A stretch of 64,000 bases of DNA, taken from the NCBI GenBank assembly GCA_027214345.1, contig JAPWHR010000011.1, forward strand, positions 1 through 64,000, read 5' to 3'. A program made the translations under genes and the position numbers. The notes below the pieces were generated by a model. The model saw only the letters and a list, made by a program, of their open reading frames with translations. It did no database searches and was not told the DNA's origin. Source of the DNA: Comamonadaceae bacterium G21597-S1 (lineage in GTDB: Bacteria > Pseudomonadota > Gammaproteobacteria > Burkholderiales > Burkholderiaceae_C). Numbering within the stretch: the stretch's first letter is position 1; each line of letters opens with the position of its first letter. Positions 48,985-62,739 of this stretch are shown here, piece after piece.

Positions 48985-50074
48985 GCTGCCCCCCCGGATG
49001 GATTGCGGGCGGTCGCTCCGGCATCCGCTGGTGGCGCGACGACGTCGCGCAGCAGGTCCTCGACCGGCTCCCAATGGCCGGCCTCGGCGAATGCCACGGC
49101 CCGATCGACCTCCTCGGCGACATGCCCGTCGAGTTCGAGGAACTGCTGCTCGGTCAACAGGCCCTGCTCCTTGAGCCGCGCGGTATAGGTGTGGATCGGG
49201 CCGCGCGTCTTCCACGCCTGCACCTCGGCCTTGTCGCGGTACAACTCGGCGTCGAACATCGAATGGGCGCGAAAGCGGTAGGTCCGCAGCTCCAGGAAGA
49301 TCGGCGCCAGAGATGTGCGAACCTGCTCCACCGCGGCCAGCGCCGCCTGGTGCACGGCCACGACATCCATGCCGTCGACGCTGACCGCCTGCATGCCGTA
49401 GGACGCCGCCTTGGCGCACAGGTCGACCCGCGACTCCGACCGCGCCAACGCGGTGCCCATGGCGTACAGGTTGTTCTCGCAGCAGAACAGCACTGGCAGC
49501 CGCCACAATGCGGCCAGGTTCATCGCCTCGTGGAAGGCACCTTCCGCCACCGCACCTTCGCCGAAGAAACAGGCGGTGACGCGCGGCTCGTCCAGTTGCC
49601 GCGCGGCCAGCGCAAGCCCGGTGGCCACGGGCAGCCCGCCCGCGACGATGGCGTTGCCGCCATACAGCCGAACCTGGGCGTCGAACAGGTGCATCGAGCC
49701 ACCACGGCCGCGCGAGCAGCCCTCCACCTTGCCGTACATCTCGGCCATGATGCGCTCCATCGACACCCCACGCAGCAAGGCATGGCCATGTTCGCGGTAG
49801 GTGGCCACCACGTTGTCCTGCGGCTGCAGGGCCGGCAACATGCCGCCGGCGACGGCCTCCTCGCCGATGTACAGGTGCAGGAAGCCGCGGATCTTTCCCT
49901 GGCCGTACAACTCGGCGGATTTCTCCTCCATCCGGCGGATGCGCAACATGCCGCCCAGCAGCATCAGCGCGTGTTCCTTGTCGAACGGCACCGGCCCGCT
50001 CGGCGGCGCCGGCACCTCGACATCCGCATCCGGCACGACCGGCCTTGCCGGCCACAGGCGCGTCTTCATGGCGT

Positions 50075-50078
<4 letters not shown>
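48981..50078 (-). CDS. 2-oxoacid dehydrogenase E1 alpha subunit
   Basis: A 365-residue thiamin-diphosphate subunit of pyruvate or acetoin dehydrogenase type. [20 protein letters not shown] and [12 protein letters not shown] are present, and the ThDP motif [20 protein letters not shown] ends in [23 protein letters not shown] is the phosphorylation-loop region. Its ATG overlaps the acyl-CoA synthetase TGA as ATGA. The oxoacid is unknown; the separate alpha and beta chains exclude the AceE type. Confidence 0.94.
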
Positions 50079-51849
<1,771 letters not shown>

Positions 51850-51853
<4 letters not shown>

Positions 51854-51969
51854 GGGCTGGCCCTGCGCACTGTGCCCTGCGGCATCCGTTGTTGCCCCGC
51901 CCTCCTGCCATGCGGTGGCGCGGTATCGCGCCGTCTGCATGGATGCTGGATACCGTGTGCTGGAAACAT
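51850..51969 (-). CDS. Putative 39-residue leader ORF of the acyl-CoA synthetase operon
   Basis: The ATG at 51969 has AGGAGG at 51976-51981 with six-base spacing, the best RBS in the region. The frame is basic and Pro-rich ([20 protein letters not shown] start) and its TGA overlaps GTG 51853 as GTGA. It may be a translational-coupling leader, or a frameshift may have split it from the synthetase. Confidence 0.35.
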
Positions 51970-52102
51970 GCTCGACCTCCTGTCGACGGGACGTCTCGCC
52001 GCCGCATCGATGACGACAGCGTTGTCGGAGCGATGGTGATTCGGGCGCCATCGTCTCCAACATCCGTGCAGACATCCTAGGGTCGACGGAGCCCCTGCGT
52101 GG

Positions 52103-52116
52103 TTGACCTGCATCAA
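52103..52116. promoter_or_regulatory. FNR/ANR-type palindrome upstream of the acyl-CoA synthetase operon
   Basis: TTGAC-CTGC-ATCAA fits TTGAY-N4-RTCAA. It lies between the ftsH stop (52180) and the leader ORF, 134 bp before the latter, so the operon probably has its own oxygen-responsive promoter. Confidence 0.6.
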
Positions 52117-52179
52117 CGGCAGTGGATTCACCGCTGGATCCGCCGCGTGCTGCCACGGGGCAGCCGCCCAGGCAATGTG

Positions 52180-54063
<1,884 letters not shown>

Positions 54064-54079
54064 CTTACTCCCGATTGCG

Positions 54080-54553
54080 TCACTGCGGGCTGATGTCGTT
54101 CATGAAGTCGGTCAGGCTTTCGCGGTGGGCCACTGGCGGCAGGCCCTTGCGGGCAACCGAGAACGTCGCGACCGGCCGCTTGCCGCAGAGCCGCTCCAGC
54201 GTCGCGAATACGGGCGTCTCGGCACCCGACCCTTCAGCGCAGAAAAAGGCCACGTGGCGGATCCGATCGCGATACCGGGTCACATAGGCGCGCACCGCCG
54301 GCGCGATGCCCAGGCGCGATGCCGGCGAGCCGATGACGAGCAACTCGTAGCGGGCCGGGTTGCGCTGCGGATGCCGGATCTGCGGCGTCGCCCGCACCAG
54401 CGACTGCCAACGCTCGCGCCAGCGTGCCCACGCGCCGTCGCCATCGTGCATGGGCTGGATCGCCTCCAGATCGGCGCCGCAACGCCTGGCAATCTCCTTG
54501 GCCATGCGCGCGGTGTGTCCGTTGCGGGAAAAATAGACAACCAGAATTTTCAT
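54080..54553 (-). CDS. Flavodoxin-like protein
   Basis: A 157-residue FMN-binding fold. The N-terminal MKILVVYFSRNGHTARMAKE contains the phosphate-binding loop S-R-N-G-H-T, and YELLVIGSPASRLGIAPAVR is the second FMN loop. The ATG at 54553 has GGAGG seven bases upstream. Related to menaquinone-dependent protoporphyrinogen oxidase HemG and WrbA-type proteins. It is 17 bp upstream of ftsH and may be co-transcribed. Confidence 0.88.
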   Translation of the reverse strand: MKILVVYFSRNGHTARMAKEIARRCGADLEAIQPMHDGDGAWARWRERWQSLVRATPQIRHPQRNPARYELLVIGSPASRLGIAPAVRAYVTRYRDRIRHVAFFCAEGSGAETPVFATLERLCGKRPVATFSVARKGLPPVAHRESLTDFMNDISPQ

Positions 54554-54777
54554 GCCATGCCATTGCCTCCAGGGGGGAAAATCGATGCACGCGGCACCTT
54601 GCAAGCTGGTCCGGCTGCCACGATCCGACAGATCCGGTCCGCCGTCTTTGCGCGAGCACAACAAAACGTCGTTCAGCGATCAGGGCCCGCCTGCCTGGCG
54701 GCAAGCCACCGGGCGGGCCGCACGGCATGGGCCGGCGCAAGGCCACGGCACAATCCGCGTCACCGCAATACCGCACA

Positions 54778-55650
54778 ATGGACGCCATGGAAAAGCACCA
54801 ACGACTCACCGAACGACGGCTGGCCGATGCCTGGGCCGAACTGCAGAACTACGCCGACCAGGGCAATCCGCTGGAGGCCGACGCCTACCGGCTTGCATTC
54901 GCCGACCCGGAGTTCCTGCTGCGGCGCGAAACCCGCGGCATCCGGTTCCAGCTCGAGTTGCTCAAGCCGGACCTCGACCAGACCGCGGCCGGCATCGAGA
55001 ACACCATCGTCGTCTATGGCAGCGCACGCTTTCCCGCACCGGAGGACGCGCAGGCGGCCCTGAAGGCGGCACGGGCGGCAGGCGACGCGCAGGCCGTGGT
55101 GATAGCCGAACGCGATGTCCGCAACGCCGCCTATTACGATCAGGCCCGGCAGTTCGGCGCCCTGGTGGCCGGCTACAGTGCCGGCAAGCCGACCTCCGAA
55201 CGCATCTATATCGCTACCGGCGGCGGTCCCGGCATCATGGAGGCGGCCAACCGCGGCGCCCACGAGCAAGGCGCGGCCACGGTCGGCCTGAACATCGCGC
55301 TGCCGCACGAGCAGCAGGCCAACCCCTATGTCACGCCGTCACTGAGCTTCAAGTTCCACTATTTCGCTCTGCGCAAGATGCATTTCATGATGCGCGCCAA
55401 GGCGCTGGTGGCTTTCCCGGGAGGGTTCGGCACGCTCGACGAGTTGTTCGAGGTGCTCACGCTGGTGCAGACCGGCAAGGCCAAGCCGGTGCCGATCGTG
55501 TTGTGCGGCTCGGACTACTGGCAGCGGCTGATCAATTTCGACGTACTGGTGGAAATGGGTGCGATATCGCCGAAGGACCTGGAACTGTTCACCTGCGTCG
55601 ACACGCCCGAGGCGATCTGGAGCACCATCAAGGGTTTCTACGATCTGTAA
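54778..55650 (+). CDS. LOG-family protein (cytokinin riboside 5'-monophosphate phosphoribohydrolase type)
   Basis: A 290-residue protein with the LOG/TIGR00730 Rossmann fold. VVYGSARFPAP, ATGGGPGIMEAANRGAHEQG and the PGGxGTxxE signature in FPGGFGTLDELFEVLTLVQT are all present, with an N-terminal extension of about 75 residues. Such enzymes hydrolyse nucleoside 5'-monophosphates to base and ribose 5-phosphate. It converges with the MFS gene, overlapping its end by 23 bp. Confidence 0.92.
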   Translation: MDAMEKHQRLTERRLADAWAELQNYADQGNPLEADAYRLAFADPEFLLRRETRGIRFQLELLKPDLDQTAAGIENTIVVYGSARFPAPEDAQAALKAARAAGDAQAVVIAERDVRNAAYYDQARQFGALVAGYSAGKPTSERIYIATGGGPGIMEAANRGAHEQGAATVGLNIALPHEQQANPYVTPSLSFKFHYFALRKMHFMMRAKALVAFPGGFGTLDELFEVLTLVQTGKAKPVPIVLCGSDYWQRLINFDVLVEMGAISPKDLELFTCVDTPEAIWSTIKGFYDL

Positions 55651-56854
55651 CGGCACTTGCCACCGTGGCGACCGGGTGAATGGCGTCCACCGGCACCCGC
55701 AGGCCGAACGCCAGCCGGGAACTGCCGCCAACCACCAGTCCCACGGCCCAGAACAGGGCCGACACACCCACCGCGGCGCCCAGGCTGCCGAAGAACAGCG
55801 GCATCGCGACGCTGGATGCGTTGATCGTCATCAGCCGCAGGCCCAGCGCCTCGCCGTGGCGTGCGTCGGGCGTGATCTGGTGCAAAGTGCTCATCACCAT
55901 CGGCTGCACCGATCCGAGCGCCAGTCCCAGCACCACCGAACAGGCGCCCATGGCCCATGCGCCGGTCATGAACGGATAGACCGCAAACACGGCCGCCGTG
56001 GTCAGCATCGCGCTGGCAATGACGGCGTTCTCGCGCAGGTGCGCCGCGAAGACCGGCATCACGATCCGGATCACGGCCGCTGCGATGGCGAAACCACCCA
56101 GGATGGCGCCGATCACCGAAGCGTTGAAGCCGCGCTCATGGCCGATCAAGGGCACTGCGAACAGGTGCACGTCCCAGCATGAGGACAGGCACCAGTTGAC
56201 CAGCATCAGGCGTCGCATCATCGGCTCGCGCATCAGGTCCCACGCACGTGTGGCGGGTGCGCCGGCCACGGGCCGCACCGGGTCCAGGTCGTGCACGGTG
56301 CGGATCCAGAACCAGGTCGCCAGCGGCAATGCGGCCATCAGCAGGAATGCGGCACGAAACCCCAGCGTGTCGCCGGCGCCCGCGCCGGCATAGTCGATCA
56401 TCAGTCCGGCCGCCAGCGGCCCGACGAAGTTCGATGCCGCCGGACCGATGGCCAGCCAGCTGAACACCCGCTTGAGTTCGGTCGGCCCGGCCGCCGCGCG
56501 GCCGACGTGGCGCTGCAGCGAGATCGATGCGGCGCCGGTCGCGCCACCCGTCATCAAGGCGCTCAGGCACAACACCGGGAAGATCGGAAACAGCACGGCG
56601 AGCCCGGCTCCCAGGGCGGCCACCGTGACCGCGATGCGCATCGGGCGCTTGAGTCCGTGGCGGTCGGCGAAGCGGCCGGCCGGCAAGGCCAGGAACACCG
56701 GCGCCAGTGCGAACAAGGCCAGCAGTACGCCGACGTTCATCGCACTGTGGCCATCGCGCAATGCGAGCAGCGGCGCAGCCATGCGCGTGCCGGCCATGCA
56801 TGCGTGCAGGCAGATGTGGCCGCTGATCAGCCGCGCCAGTTCAGCGGATCGCAT
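55628..56854 (-). CDS. MFS transporter
   Basis: A 408-residue major facilitator with twelve hydrophobic segments and the loop 2-3 motif GRFADRHGLKRPMRIA (G-x3-D-R-x-G-R-like). The substrate is not evident; the layout is that of drug or metabolite exporters. The ATG at 56854 overlaps the rmuC end by 14 bp. Confidence 0.9.
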   Translation of the reverse strand: MRSAELARLISGHICLHACMAGTRMAAPLLALRDGHSAMNVGVLLALFALAPVFLALPAGRFADRHGLKRPMRIAVTVAALGAGLAVLFPIFPVLCLSALMTGGATGAASISLQRHVGRAAAGPTELKRVFSWLAIGPAASNFVGPLAAGLMIDYAGAGAGDTLGFRAAFLLMAALPLATWFWIRTVHDLDPVRPVAGAPATRAWDLMREPMMRRLMLVNWCLSSCWDVHLFAVPLIGHERGFNASVIGAILGGFAIAAAVIRIVMPVFAAHLRENAVIASAMLTTAAVFAVYPFMTGAWAMGACSVVLGLALGSVQPMVMSTLHQITPDARHGEALGLRLMTINASSVAMPLFFGSLGAAVGVSALFWAVGLVVGGSSRLAFGLRVPVDAIHPVATVASAVTDRRNP

Positions 56855-58256
56855 CGGGGTCGGCGCCGTCGTCGGCGTCCGCCGCCAGCGGCAACACGGC
56901 GGCGGACTGGGGCTCGGGCAAGGACTCGACCTGGCGCAGCGCCCGGTCCATCGCGCGACTGCGGGTCTGCGCCGAATCGATGGTCTTGAGCACCGTCTCG
57001 GTCTGGCTCCTGACCCGCGCCAGCACATCGCCGAACTTTCCGAACTCGGTCTTGACCGCGCCCAGCACCCGCCAGACCTCGCTGGCGCGTTGCTCCAGCG
57101 CCAGGGTGCGGAACCCCATCTGCAACGCGCCCAGCATCGCCAGCAAGGTGGTCGGCCCGGCCAGCGTGATGCGATGCTCGCGCTGCAGCGCCTCCATCAG
57201 GCCGGGACGGCGCAACACCTCCGCATACAGGCCTTCGGTGGGCAGGAACAGGATGGCGAAGTCGGTCGTATGCGGCGGCTCGATGTATTTCTCCGACATG
57301 GAGCGCGCCTCGAGCCGGATGCGCGCTTCAAGCGCCCGCCCCGCCTGCTCGGCACCCGCGGCATCGGCCCGCCCCTGCGCGTCGAGCAGGCGTTCGTAGT
57401 CTTCGTTCGGGAACTTGGCATCGATCGGCAACCACAGCGGTTGCTCGCCCGACCCCGGGCCGGGCAGCCGGATGGCGAAGTCCACCACCGCTTTCGAGCC
57501 GGGACGCGTGGCCACCTGGCTCGCATACTGGTCGGCCACGAACACCTGCTGCAACAGCGCCTCGAGCTGGGCCTCGCCGAAGATGCCGCGGGTCTTCACG
57601 TTGGTCAGCAGGTGCTTGAGGTCGCCCACGCCCTGCGCCAGCGTCTGCATCTCGCCCAGGCCCTTGTGCACCTGCTCCAGCCGGTCGGCGACCTGCTTGA
57701 AACTCTCGCCGAGCCGGGCATGCAGCGTGGCCTGCAACTTCTCGTCGACAGTGGCGCGCATCTCCTCGAGCCGGGCCGCGTTGCTGGCCTGCAGCTGCGC
57801 AAGCTGGGCCTCCAGCGTCTGGCGCACCTCGGCCAGGCGACGCGAATTGCTCTCGCCGAGCTGGTGGAGCTGGGTCGCCAGCGTGTCGGACAGGCCGCGC
57901 TGCAGCAAGGTCAGTTGCTGCCCGAACGCATCGATCTGGGCGTTCTGGGTGCGGGTGGACTGCGCGCCTTGCGCCAGCAGCGTCTGCTGGAACAGGGTGA
58001 TGGTCTGGGCCAGCTCCTGGCGCGCGTCGCGCGAGGACTCGGTGATCTCGTGCGCCAGTGCGCGTTCGAGCTGGTCCACGCGGGCGCTGTGGGCGCGTAT
58101 CGCGTCGCTCAGCTGCGCATGGGCGCCGGACACGGTCTCGCGCAGCGCGCGGGTTCCCGGGCGCGCCAGCAACCACAGCAGCAGCACGCCATTGACTCCG
58201 AGCGCGAGCAGGATCCACCAGGGCTCGATCTGCAGCGTGGCCAGCAGGTCCATCAT
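56841..58256 (-). CDS. rmuC: DNA recombination protein RmuC
   Basis: A 471-residue protein: an N-terminal membrane anchor (PWWILLALGVNGVLLLWLLA), a long coiled coil to about residue 200, and the PD-(D/E)XK-like nuclease core (VDFAIRLPGPGSGEQPLWLP, IDAKFPNEDYERLL, FLPTEGLYAEVLRRPGLME). RmuC limits inversions at short repeats. Confidence 0.95.
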   Translation of the reverse strand: MMDLLATLQIEPWWILLALGVNGVLLLWLLARPGTRALRETVSGAHAQLSDAIRAHSARVDQLERALAHEITESSRDARQELAQTITLFQQTLLAQGAQSTRTQNAQIDAFGQQLTLLQRGLSDTLATQLHQLGESNSRRLAEVRQTLEAQLAQLQASNAARLEEMRATVDEKLQATLHARLGESFKQVADRLEQVHKGLGEMQTLAQGVGDLKHLLTNVKTRGIFGEAQLEALLQQVFVADQYASQVATRPGSKAVVDFAIRLPGPGSGEQPLWLPIDAKFPNEDYERLLDAQGRADAAGAEQAGRALEARIRLEARSMSEKYIEPPHTTDFAILFLPTEGLYAEVLRRPGLMEALQREHRITLAGPTTLLAMLGALQMGFRTLALEQRASEVWRVLGAVKTEFGKFGDVLARVRSQTETVLKTIDSAQTRSRAMDRALRQVESLPEPQSAAVLPLAADADDGADPDAIR

Positions 58257-58322
58257 GGGTACGGCATTCTCCCGATGGGGAACCGCGCGGGCCAGCCGAT
58301 GGCGGCGCGCGGCATGGCGCGA

Positions 58323-59309
58323 TCAGGCAAGGCCCAGCGCCTGTGCGTTGAGAGCGGTACGGGGCCGCCCGTGGACCAGGAAATCGATCAGGTTGTCGGC
58401 CGCCAGGTTGGCCATCGCCTGCCGCGTCGGAACACTGGCGCTGGCGATATGCGGGGTCAGCACCACGTTGGACAAGGCCAGCAGGTCCGGATGCACCCGG
58501 GGTTCGCCCTCGAACACGTCCAGCCCGGCGCCGGCGATGCGCCGTTCGCGCAGGGCCTGCGCCAACGCGACGTCGTCGACGATGCCGCCGCGCGCGATGT
58601 TCACGAGAATCGCCGTCGGTTTCATCATCGCCAGTTCCGCCGCGCCGATCGTGTGGTGCGACGCCGCCGAATACGGCACCACGAGCACGACATGGTCGGC
58701 CGTGCGCAGCAGGTCATCCTTGGAGACGTATTGCGCCTGGCAGGCCGCCTCGAGGGCGGGATCAAGACGGCTGCGGTTGTGGTAGATCACGCGCATGCCG
58801 AAGCCCAGCGCACCGCGGCGCGCGATACCTTGGCCGATGCGGCCCATGCCGATGATGCCCATCGTGCTGCCATGGATGTCCTGCCCGGCGAACATGTCGT
58901 AACTCCAGCGTGTCCACTGGCCGGCGCGCAGGAAATGTTCGCTCTCGGTCACGCGCCGGGCGGCCGCCATCAGCAAGGCAAAACCGAAATCGGCGGTGGT
59001 CTCGGTCAACACGTCCGGTGTGTTGGTGGCCAGCACCTTGGCAGCCGACATCGCGTCCAGGTCGAAGTTGTTGTAACCCACCGCCATGTTGGCGCAGATC
59101 TTCAGATCCGGGCAGGCCGCCAGCAAAGCCGGATCGATACGTTCGCTGCCCGTGCACAACAGGCCCGCCTTGCCACGGGCAAAGGCGGCCAGCTCCGGGC
59201 CGGACAACAGGGTGTCCTGCTGGTTGGTCACGACGTCGAAGTGGGTTTGCAGGCGTTCGACAACCTGGGGAAAGATGGCTCGGGCTATGGCGATGGCGGG
59301 TCTGGTCAT
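58323..59309 (-). CDS. D-2-hydroxyacid dehydrogenase (glyoxylate/hydroxypyruvate reductase type)
   Basis: A 328-residue NAD(P)-dependent reductase. Nucleotide motif GIIGMGRIGQGIARR, catalytic Arg in NIARGGIVDD, Glu in GLDVFEGEP and His in LTPHIASAS. VGYNNFDLDAM is typical of the GhrB/GyaR branch, which reduces glyoxylate or hydroxypyruvate. Confidence 0.93.
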   Translation of the reverse strand: MTRPAIAIARAIFPQVVERLQTHFDVVTNQQDTLLSGPELAAFARGKAGLLCTGSERIDPALLAACPDLKICANMAVGYNNFDLDAMSAAKVLATNTPDVLTETTADFGFALLMAAARRVTESEHFLRAGQWTRWSYDMFAGQDIHGSTMGIIGMGRIGQGIARRGALGFGMRVIYHNRSRLDPALEAACQAQYVSKDDLLRTADHVVLVVPYSAASHHTIGAAELAMMKPTAILVNIARGGIVDDVALAQALRERRIAGAGLDVFEGEPRVHPDLLALSNVVLTPHIASASVPTRQAMANLAADNLIDFLVHGRPRTALNAQALGLA

Positions 59310-59377
59310 ATCGGATGGAAGAGGTGAAGGCGGAAGGCGTCGGCGGCGCGGCGGCAGGCGGTGCCACCCGAACCGTC

Positions 59378-60613
59378 TCAGCCCTCCTGGGGAATCTCGA
59401 ACACCTGGCGCAGGTACGCCAGGTAACGCTCGTCGTCACACATGTTCTTGGAAGGAGTGTCCGACAACTTGGCCACGGGCTGTCCGTTGCATCGCACCAT
59501 CTTGATGACGATCTGCAGCGGCTCGTAGCCCAGGTCGTTCGTCAGGTTGGTGCCGATGCCGAACGCCAGCTGGCAACGCCCGTGGAATTGCCGGTACAAC
59601 TCGATCGTACGCGGCACGGTGAGGCTGTCGCTGAAGATCAGCGTCTTGGTGCGTGGGTCGACCCGGTTGCGCACATAGTGCGCCAGCACGCGCTCGCCCC
59701 ACTGGAACGGGTCGCCGCTGTCGTGACGCGCACCGTCGAACAGCTTGCAGAAATACATGTCGAAGTCGCGCAGGAAGGCGTCGAGGCCGTAGACATCGCT
59801 CAGCGCGATGCCCAGGTCGCCCCGGTACTCCTTGGCCCAGGTCTCCAGGCCGTAGATCTGGCTGTCGCGCAGCCGCGGCCCCAGTGCCTGGCAGGCTTGC
59901 AGATACTCGTGCGCCATCGTGCCCAGCGGCGTGAGGCCGAGTTTCATCGCGAACAGGACATTGCTGGTGCCGGCAAACTGACCGCCCACGCCCGACGCGC
60001 CGCCGGGCCGCTGATGGGTACCCAGCCGCGCGATCAGCACGCGCAACACCTCCTCGTGCCAGGCCTTGCTGAAGCGCCGCCGCGTGCCGTAGTCCGCGAT
60101 CTTCAGGTCGGAGAGTTCCGGCGTGCGCAACTGTTCGATCTTCTCGTCCAGCCGGCGACGGCCCTCGACCAGGTCCGGCAGGTTGCGCGTATTGCGGAAA
60201 AATACCTCGTTGACGATGGCCAGCACCGGGATCTCGAACAGGATGGTGTGCAACCATGGGCCGCGGATCGTGATGTCGATCTCGCCCGTGGGCAGGCTGG
60301 TGACGGTGATGTATTTCTCGTTGAGCGAGAACAGGCCGAGAAAGTCGATGAAATCGCTCTTGATGAAACGCATCGAGCGCAGATAGGCCAGCTCCGGCTC
60401 GCGAAAGTGCAAGGTGCACAGCAACCGGATCTCCTCGCGGATCTCGTCGGCAAACGGCGCGAGGTCGAAGGACGGCGCACCCGCCGCGGGCTGGGACTGG
60501 GCATTGCGGCACTTGAAGCGGTACTCCACCTGCGCACCGGGAAACTGATGCAGCACCGCCTGCATCATCGTGAACTTGTACAGGTCGGTGTCGAGAAGAC
60601 TGGTGATGATCAT
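59378..60613 (-). CDS. pncB: Nicotinate phosphoribosyltransferase
   Basis: A 411-residue NAD-salvage enzyme making nicotinate mononucleotide from nicotinate and [24 protein letters not shown] is the family N terminus, and [44 protein letters not shown] and [12 protein letters not shown] follow in order. It is divergent from the DUF364 gene. Confidence 0.96.
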   Translation of the reverse strand: MIITSLLDTDLYKFTMMQAVLHQFPGAQVEYRFKCRNAQSQPAAGAPSFDLAPFADEIREEIRLLCTLHFREPELAYLRSMRFIKSDFIDFLGLFSLNEKYITVTSLPTGEIDITIRGPWLHTILFEIPVLAIVNEVFFRNTRNLPDLVEGRRRLDEKIEQLRTPELSDLKIADYGTRRRFSKAWHEEVLRVLIARLGTHQRPGGASGVGGQFAGTSNVLFAMKLGLTPLGTMAHEYLQACQALGPRLRDSQIYGLETWAKEYRGDLGIALSDVYGLDAFLRDFDMYFCKLFDGARHDSGDPFQWGERVLAHYVRNRVDPRTKTLIFSDSLTVPRTIELYRQFHGRCQLAFGIGTNLTNDLGYEPLQIVIKMVRCNGQPVAKLSDTPSKNMCDDERYLAYLRQVFEIPQEG

Positions 60614-60720
60614 GGCAAGGGCGTGGGCCCGACGGCAACAGCGGTTCCGGCAGTGTACGAGAACGTGGCCATGCGCGAAGTCAAGGCGCCAGCCGCGCCC
60701 GGCCGGCACAATGCGCATCC

Positions 60721-61605
60721 ATGGGAACCCCCGCAACACCGTTGGCCGAGGAACTGGTACACCAACTCGACGCGATCGCGCTCGCACACCCACCGCCGCG
60801 CATCGTGGGACTGCATGTGCCAGCCGATCTGCAGAGCCCATCGGCCAGGCCGCGCGACGCGGCGTTTTGCGCCATCGAACTCGAGGACGGCGCGTTCGGC
60901 CTGTCGTACCTGCTGCTGGGCGACACCGTGCGCCAGTGGATGGCCCGCGACGACGCGCGCGCCGGCGCGCAACCGCTGCGGGGCCGTTGTCCGCTGGAAC
61001 TGGCACGCCGGTTCGCCACCCACGACGGGCTGGATCGCGCGCTGGCGCTGGCCTGCATCAATGCGCTGACCGATTCGGTCTGGCGGCGCCTGCAATACGA
61101 CCCGCCGGCAGCGGACAACTCGCTGGGAGACATCGCGCTGCAACCGGGCGACCACCTGGGCATGATCGGCTTTTTCCCGCCGCTGGTGCGCCAGGTGCAG
61201 GCCACGCAGGCGGAACTGACGGTCGTCGAACTGAGCGACGACATGGTGCGCCGACAGCAGGCGCGTTTTCCCGGTGTGCGGATCACGACGGACCGCACCG
61301 CCCTGGCCCATTGCAATGTCGTGGTCGGGACGTCCACCATGTTGCTCAACGACACGCTGGACACGATGCTGGCCGCGGCACCCCGGGCGCGCCGGTTCGC
61401 CGTCATCGGGCCGTCGGCCGGGCTGTGGCCGGACGCCTTGTTCTCCCGCGGCGTGACCTTGCTGGGTGGCACCCGGGTGGTCGACGGAGATGGCTTTCGC
61501 AAGGCCATGGCCAGCGGCGACTCGTGGAGCGGCACGGCCCGCAAGTTCGCACTGTCGGCAGTGGACTGGCCCGGATGGAAAAGCCTGCTCGCGCAGCGGG
61601 CTTGA
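60721..61605 (+). CDS. DUF364/DUF4213 domain protein
   Basis: A 294-residue protein with an N-terminal DUF4213-like half and a C-terminal Rossmann-like DUF364 half ([40 protein letters not shown]). The family is proposed to chelate heavy metals but is not characterised. It stands alone, convergent with the nitroreductase gene. Confidence 0.82.
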   Translation: MGTPATPLAEELVHQLDAIALAHPPPRIVGLHVPADLQSPSARPRDAAFCAIELEDGAFGLSYLLLGDTVRQWMARDDARAGAQPLRGRCPLELARRFATHDGLDRALALACINALTDSVWRRLQYDPPAADNSLGDIALQPGDHLGMIGFFPPLVRQVQATQAELTVVELSDDMVRRQQARFPGVRITTDRTALAHCNVVVGTSTMLLNDTLDTMLAAAPRARRFAVIGPSAGLWPDALFSRGVTLLGGTRVVDGDGFRKAMASGDSWSGTARKFALSAVDWPGWKSLLAQRA

Positions 61606-61624
61606 AGGCCCCCTGCCGCGGTGG

Positions 61625-62320
61625 TCACGGCATGGTGCGGCAGAAGTCCTGCACCGCCAGGCGCGGCGTATGGAACCGGTTGACGATGGCATCGGGATCG
61701 GCATGGCCCAGCGCCATCGCGCAGACCAGGACTTCATCGGCCGTGGCTCCCACATGCGGCAGGATGATGCCGGCAAATTGGTTCCATGCGGCCTGCGGAC
61801 AGGTATGCAGGCCCTGCAGGCGCGCATGCAGCATCACGTTCTGCAGGAAACGCCCGCACGACAGCAGGTGTTCGGCCCCCAGCGCGCGGTCCATCGTGAA
61901 GACCAGCCCGACCGGGGCGTCGAAGAAGCGGTAGTTGCGCTGGTGCTGCGCATGCATCTTGTCCTTGTCCGCGCGGCCGATGCCCAGTAGTCCGTACAGT
62001 CCCCAGCCGTTCTCTCGACGGCGCTCGATGTAGGGACTGAACCACTGGCGCGGATAGTAGTCGTACGGCTCCGGGTACTGCGCCTGCAATGCCGGCTCGG
62101 CACGCAGGGCGTCATGCGCGGCGCAAACCTGATCGCACAAAGCCTGGCGGCTGCGGCCTTGCAGCACATGGACCGTGCACGGGGCAACCGCCGCGCCCAC
62201 GTTGTCGCAGGCGGCGTCCACCAGGATGCGCTCGATCAGGCCCTGCGCCACCGGTTGCGGGGTGAAGGCACGCACCGACACGCGCGTGGCCATGGCGGCG
62301 TTCATCGCGTCGGACGACAT
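61625..62320 (-). CDS. Nitroreductase-family protein
   Basis: A 231-residue FMN-dependent oxidoreductase. The N-terminal MATRVSVRAFTPQPV is the FMN-phosphate region, SCGRFLQNVMLHARLQGLHT is the central helix, and VLVCAMALGHADPDAIVNRF is the C-terminal FMN site. The start at 62320 is uncertain; ATG 62356 adds 12 residues. Upstream lies the eight-base tandem repeat. Confidence 0.9.
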   Translation of the reverse strand: MSSDAMNAAMATRVSVRAFTPQPVAQGLIERILVDAACDNVGAAVAPCTVHVLQGRSRQALCDQVCAAHDALRAEPALQAQYPEPYDYYPRQWFSPYIERRRENGWGLYGLLGIGRADKDKMHAQHQRNYRFFDAPVGLVFTMDRALGAEHLLSCGRFLQNVMLHARLQGLHTCPQAAWNQFAGIILPHVGATADEVLVCAMALGHADPDAIVNRFHTPRLAVQDFCRTMP

Positions 62321-62412
62321 TGTGCTGGACCCGTGAGACAAGGAGGTTGACGGCATCGGACTCGGGCGGCTGGTGGGTGCGAGCGGTGCGCAATGCAAGG
62401 TGGCACGCAATC

Positions 62413-62468
62413 GGCAGGACGGCAGGACGGCAGGACGGCAGGACGGCAGGACGGCAGGACGGCAGGAC
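62413..62468. repeat. Seven tandem copies of GGCAGGAC
   Basis: Seven perfect, uninterrupted copies of an 8-bp unit. It is 93 bp upstream of the nitroreductase start and about 135 bp upstream of the phasin promoter. Units of eight allow copy-number change by slippage. Confidence 0.95.
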
Positions 62469-62602
62469 AGTATCGCCGATGGCCCATGCGCAAGCTGCGC
62501 GCGGATGCGGGTGCAAGCGGCTGCAACCGAAACACACCGACGGGCATGACCGGCTGATGAACCCGACTGGCCGCGGACGCGTTCTAGAACGCGACATCTA
62601 AA

Positions 62603-62619
62603 TTGTTGCGCTGCAACAA
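62603..62619. promoter_or_regulatory. Dyad upstream of the phasin -35 (candidate PhaR site)
   Basis: TTGTTGC-GCT-GCAACAA is a perfect 7-bp inverted repeat directly before the -35 region. TGCAACA recurs in a second partial dyad, TGCTGCACTGCAACA (62663-62677), near the expected transcription start. PhaR, the PHA-responsive repressor of phasin genes, binds TGC-rich dyads. Confidence 0.55.
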
Positions 62620-62626
62620 AAAAGAC

Positions 62627-62654
62627 TTGCCTTGCCTGATCGTCTCCCTATAAT
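62627..62654 (+). promoter_or_regulatory. Sigma-70 promoter of the phasin gene
   Basis: TTGCCT (62627-62632) and a consensus TATAAT (62649-62654) are separated by 16 bp. The start of transcription would be near 62661, giving a leader of about 80 bases. Confidence 0.7.
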
Positions 62655-62739
62655 TCGTCTCATGCTGCACTGCAACATTACCTGGTTTGCAGGCGCAGGC
62701 TCAGATTCAGATTCACCAACTAACGCAGGAGTATTTCAA

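Noticed and set aside
46573-49188. A very long open frame on the plus strand opposite the E2 and E1 beta genes
   Set aside because: Its translation is Arg/His/Gln-rich without family motifs, and the minus strand carries well-conserved enzymes. High GC content produces such antisense frames.
56448-59327. Open frame of over 950 codons on the plus strand opposite rmuC and the hydroxyacid dehydrogenase
   Set aside because: Low-complexity composition and no recognisable domain; the opposite strand has clear RmuC and dehydrogenase motifs.
62413-62468. CRISPR array
   Set aside because: The eight-base units are directly adjacent with no spacers.
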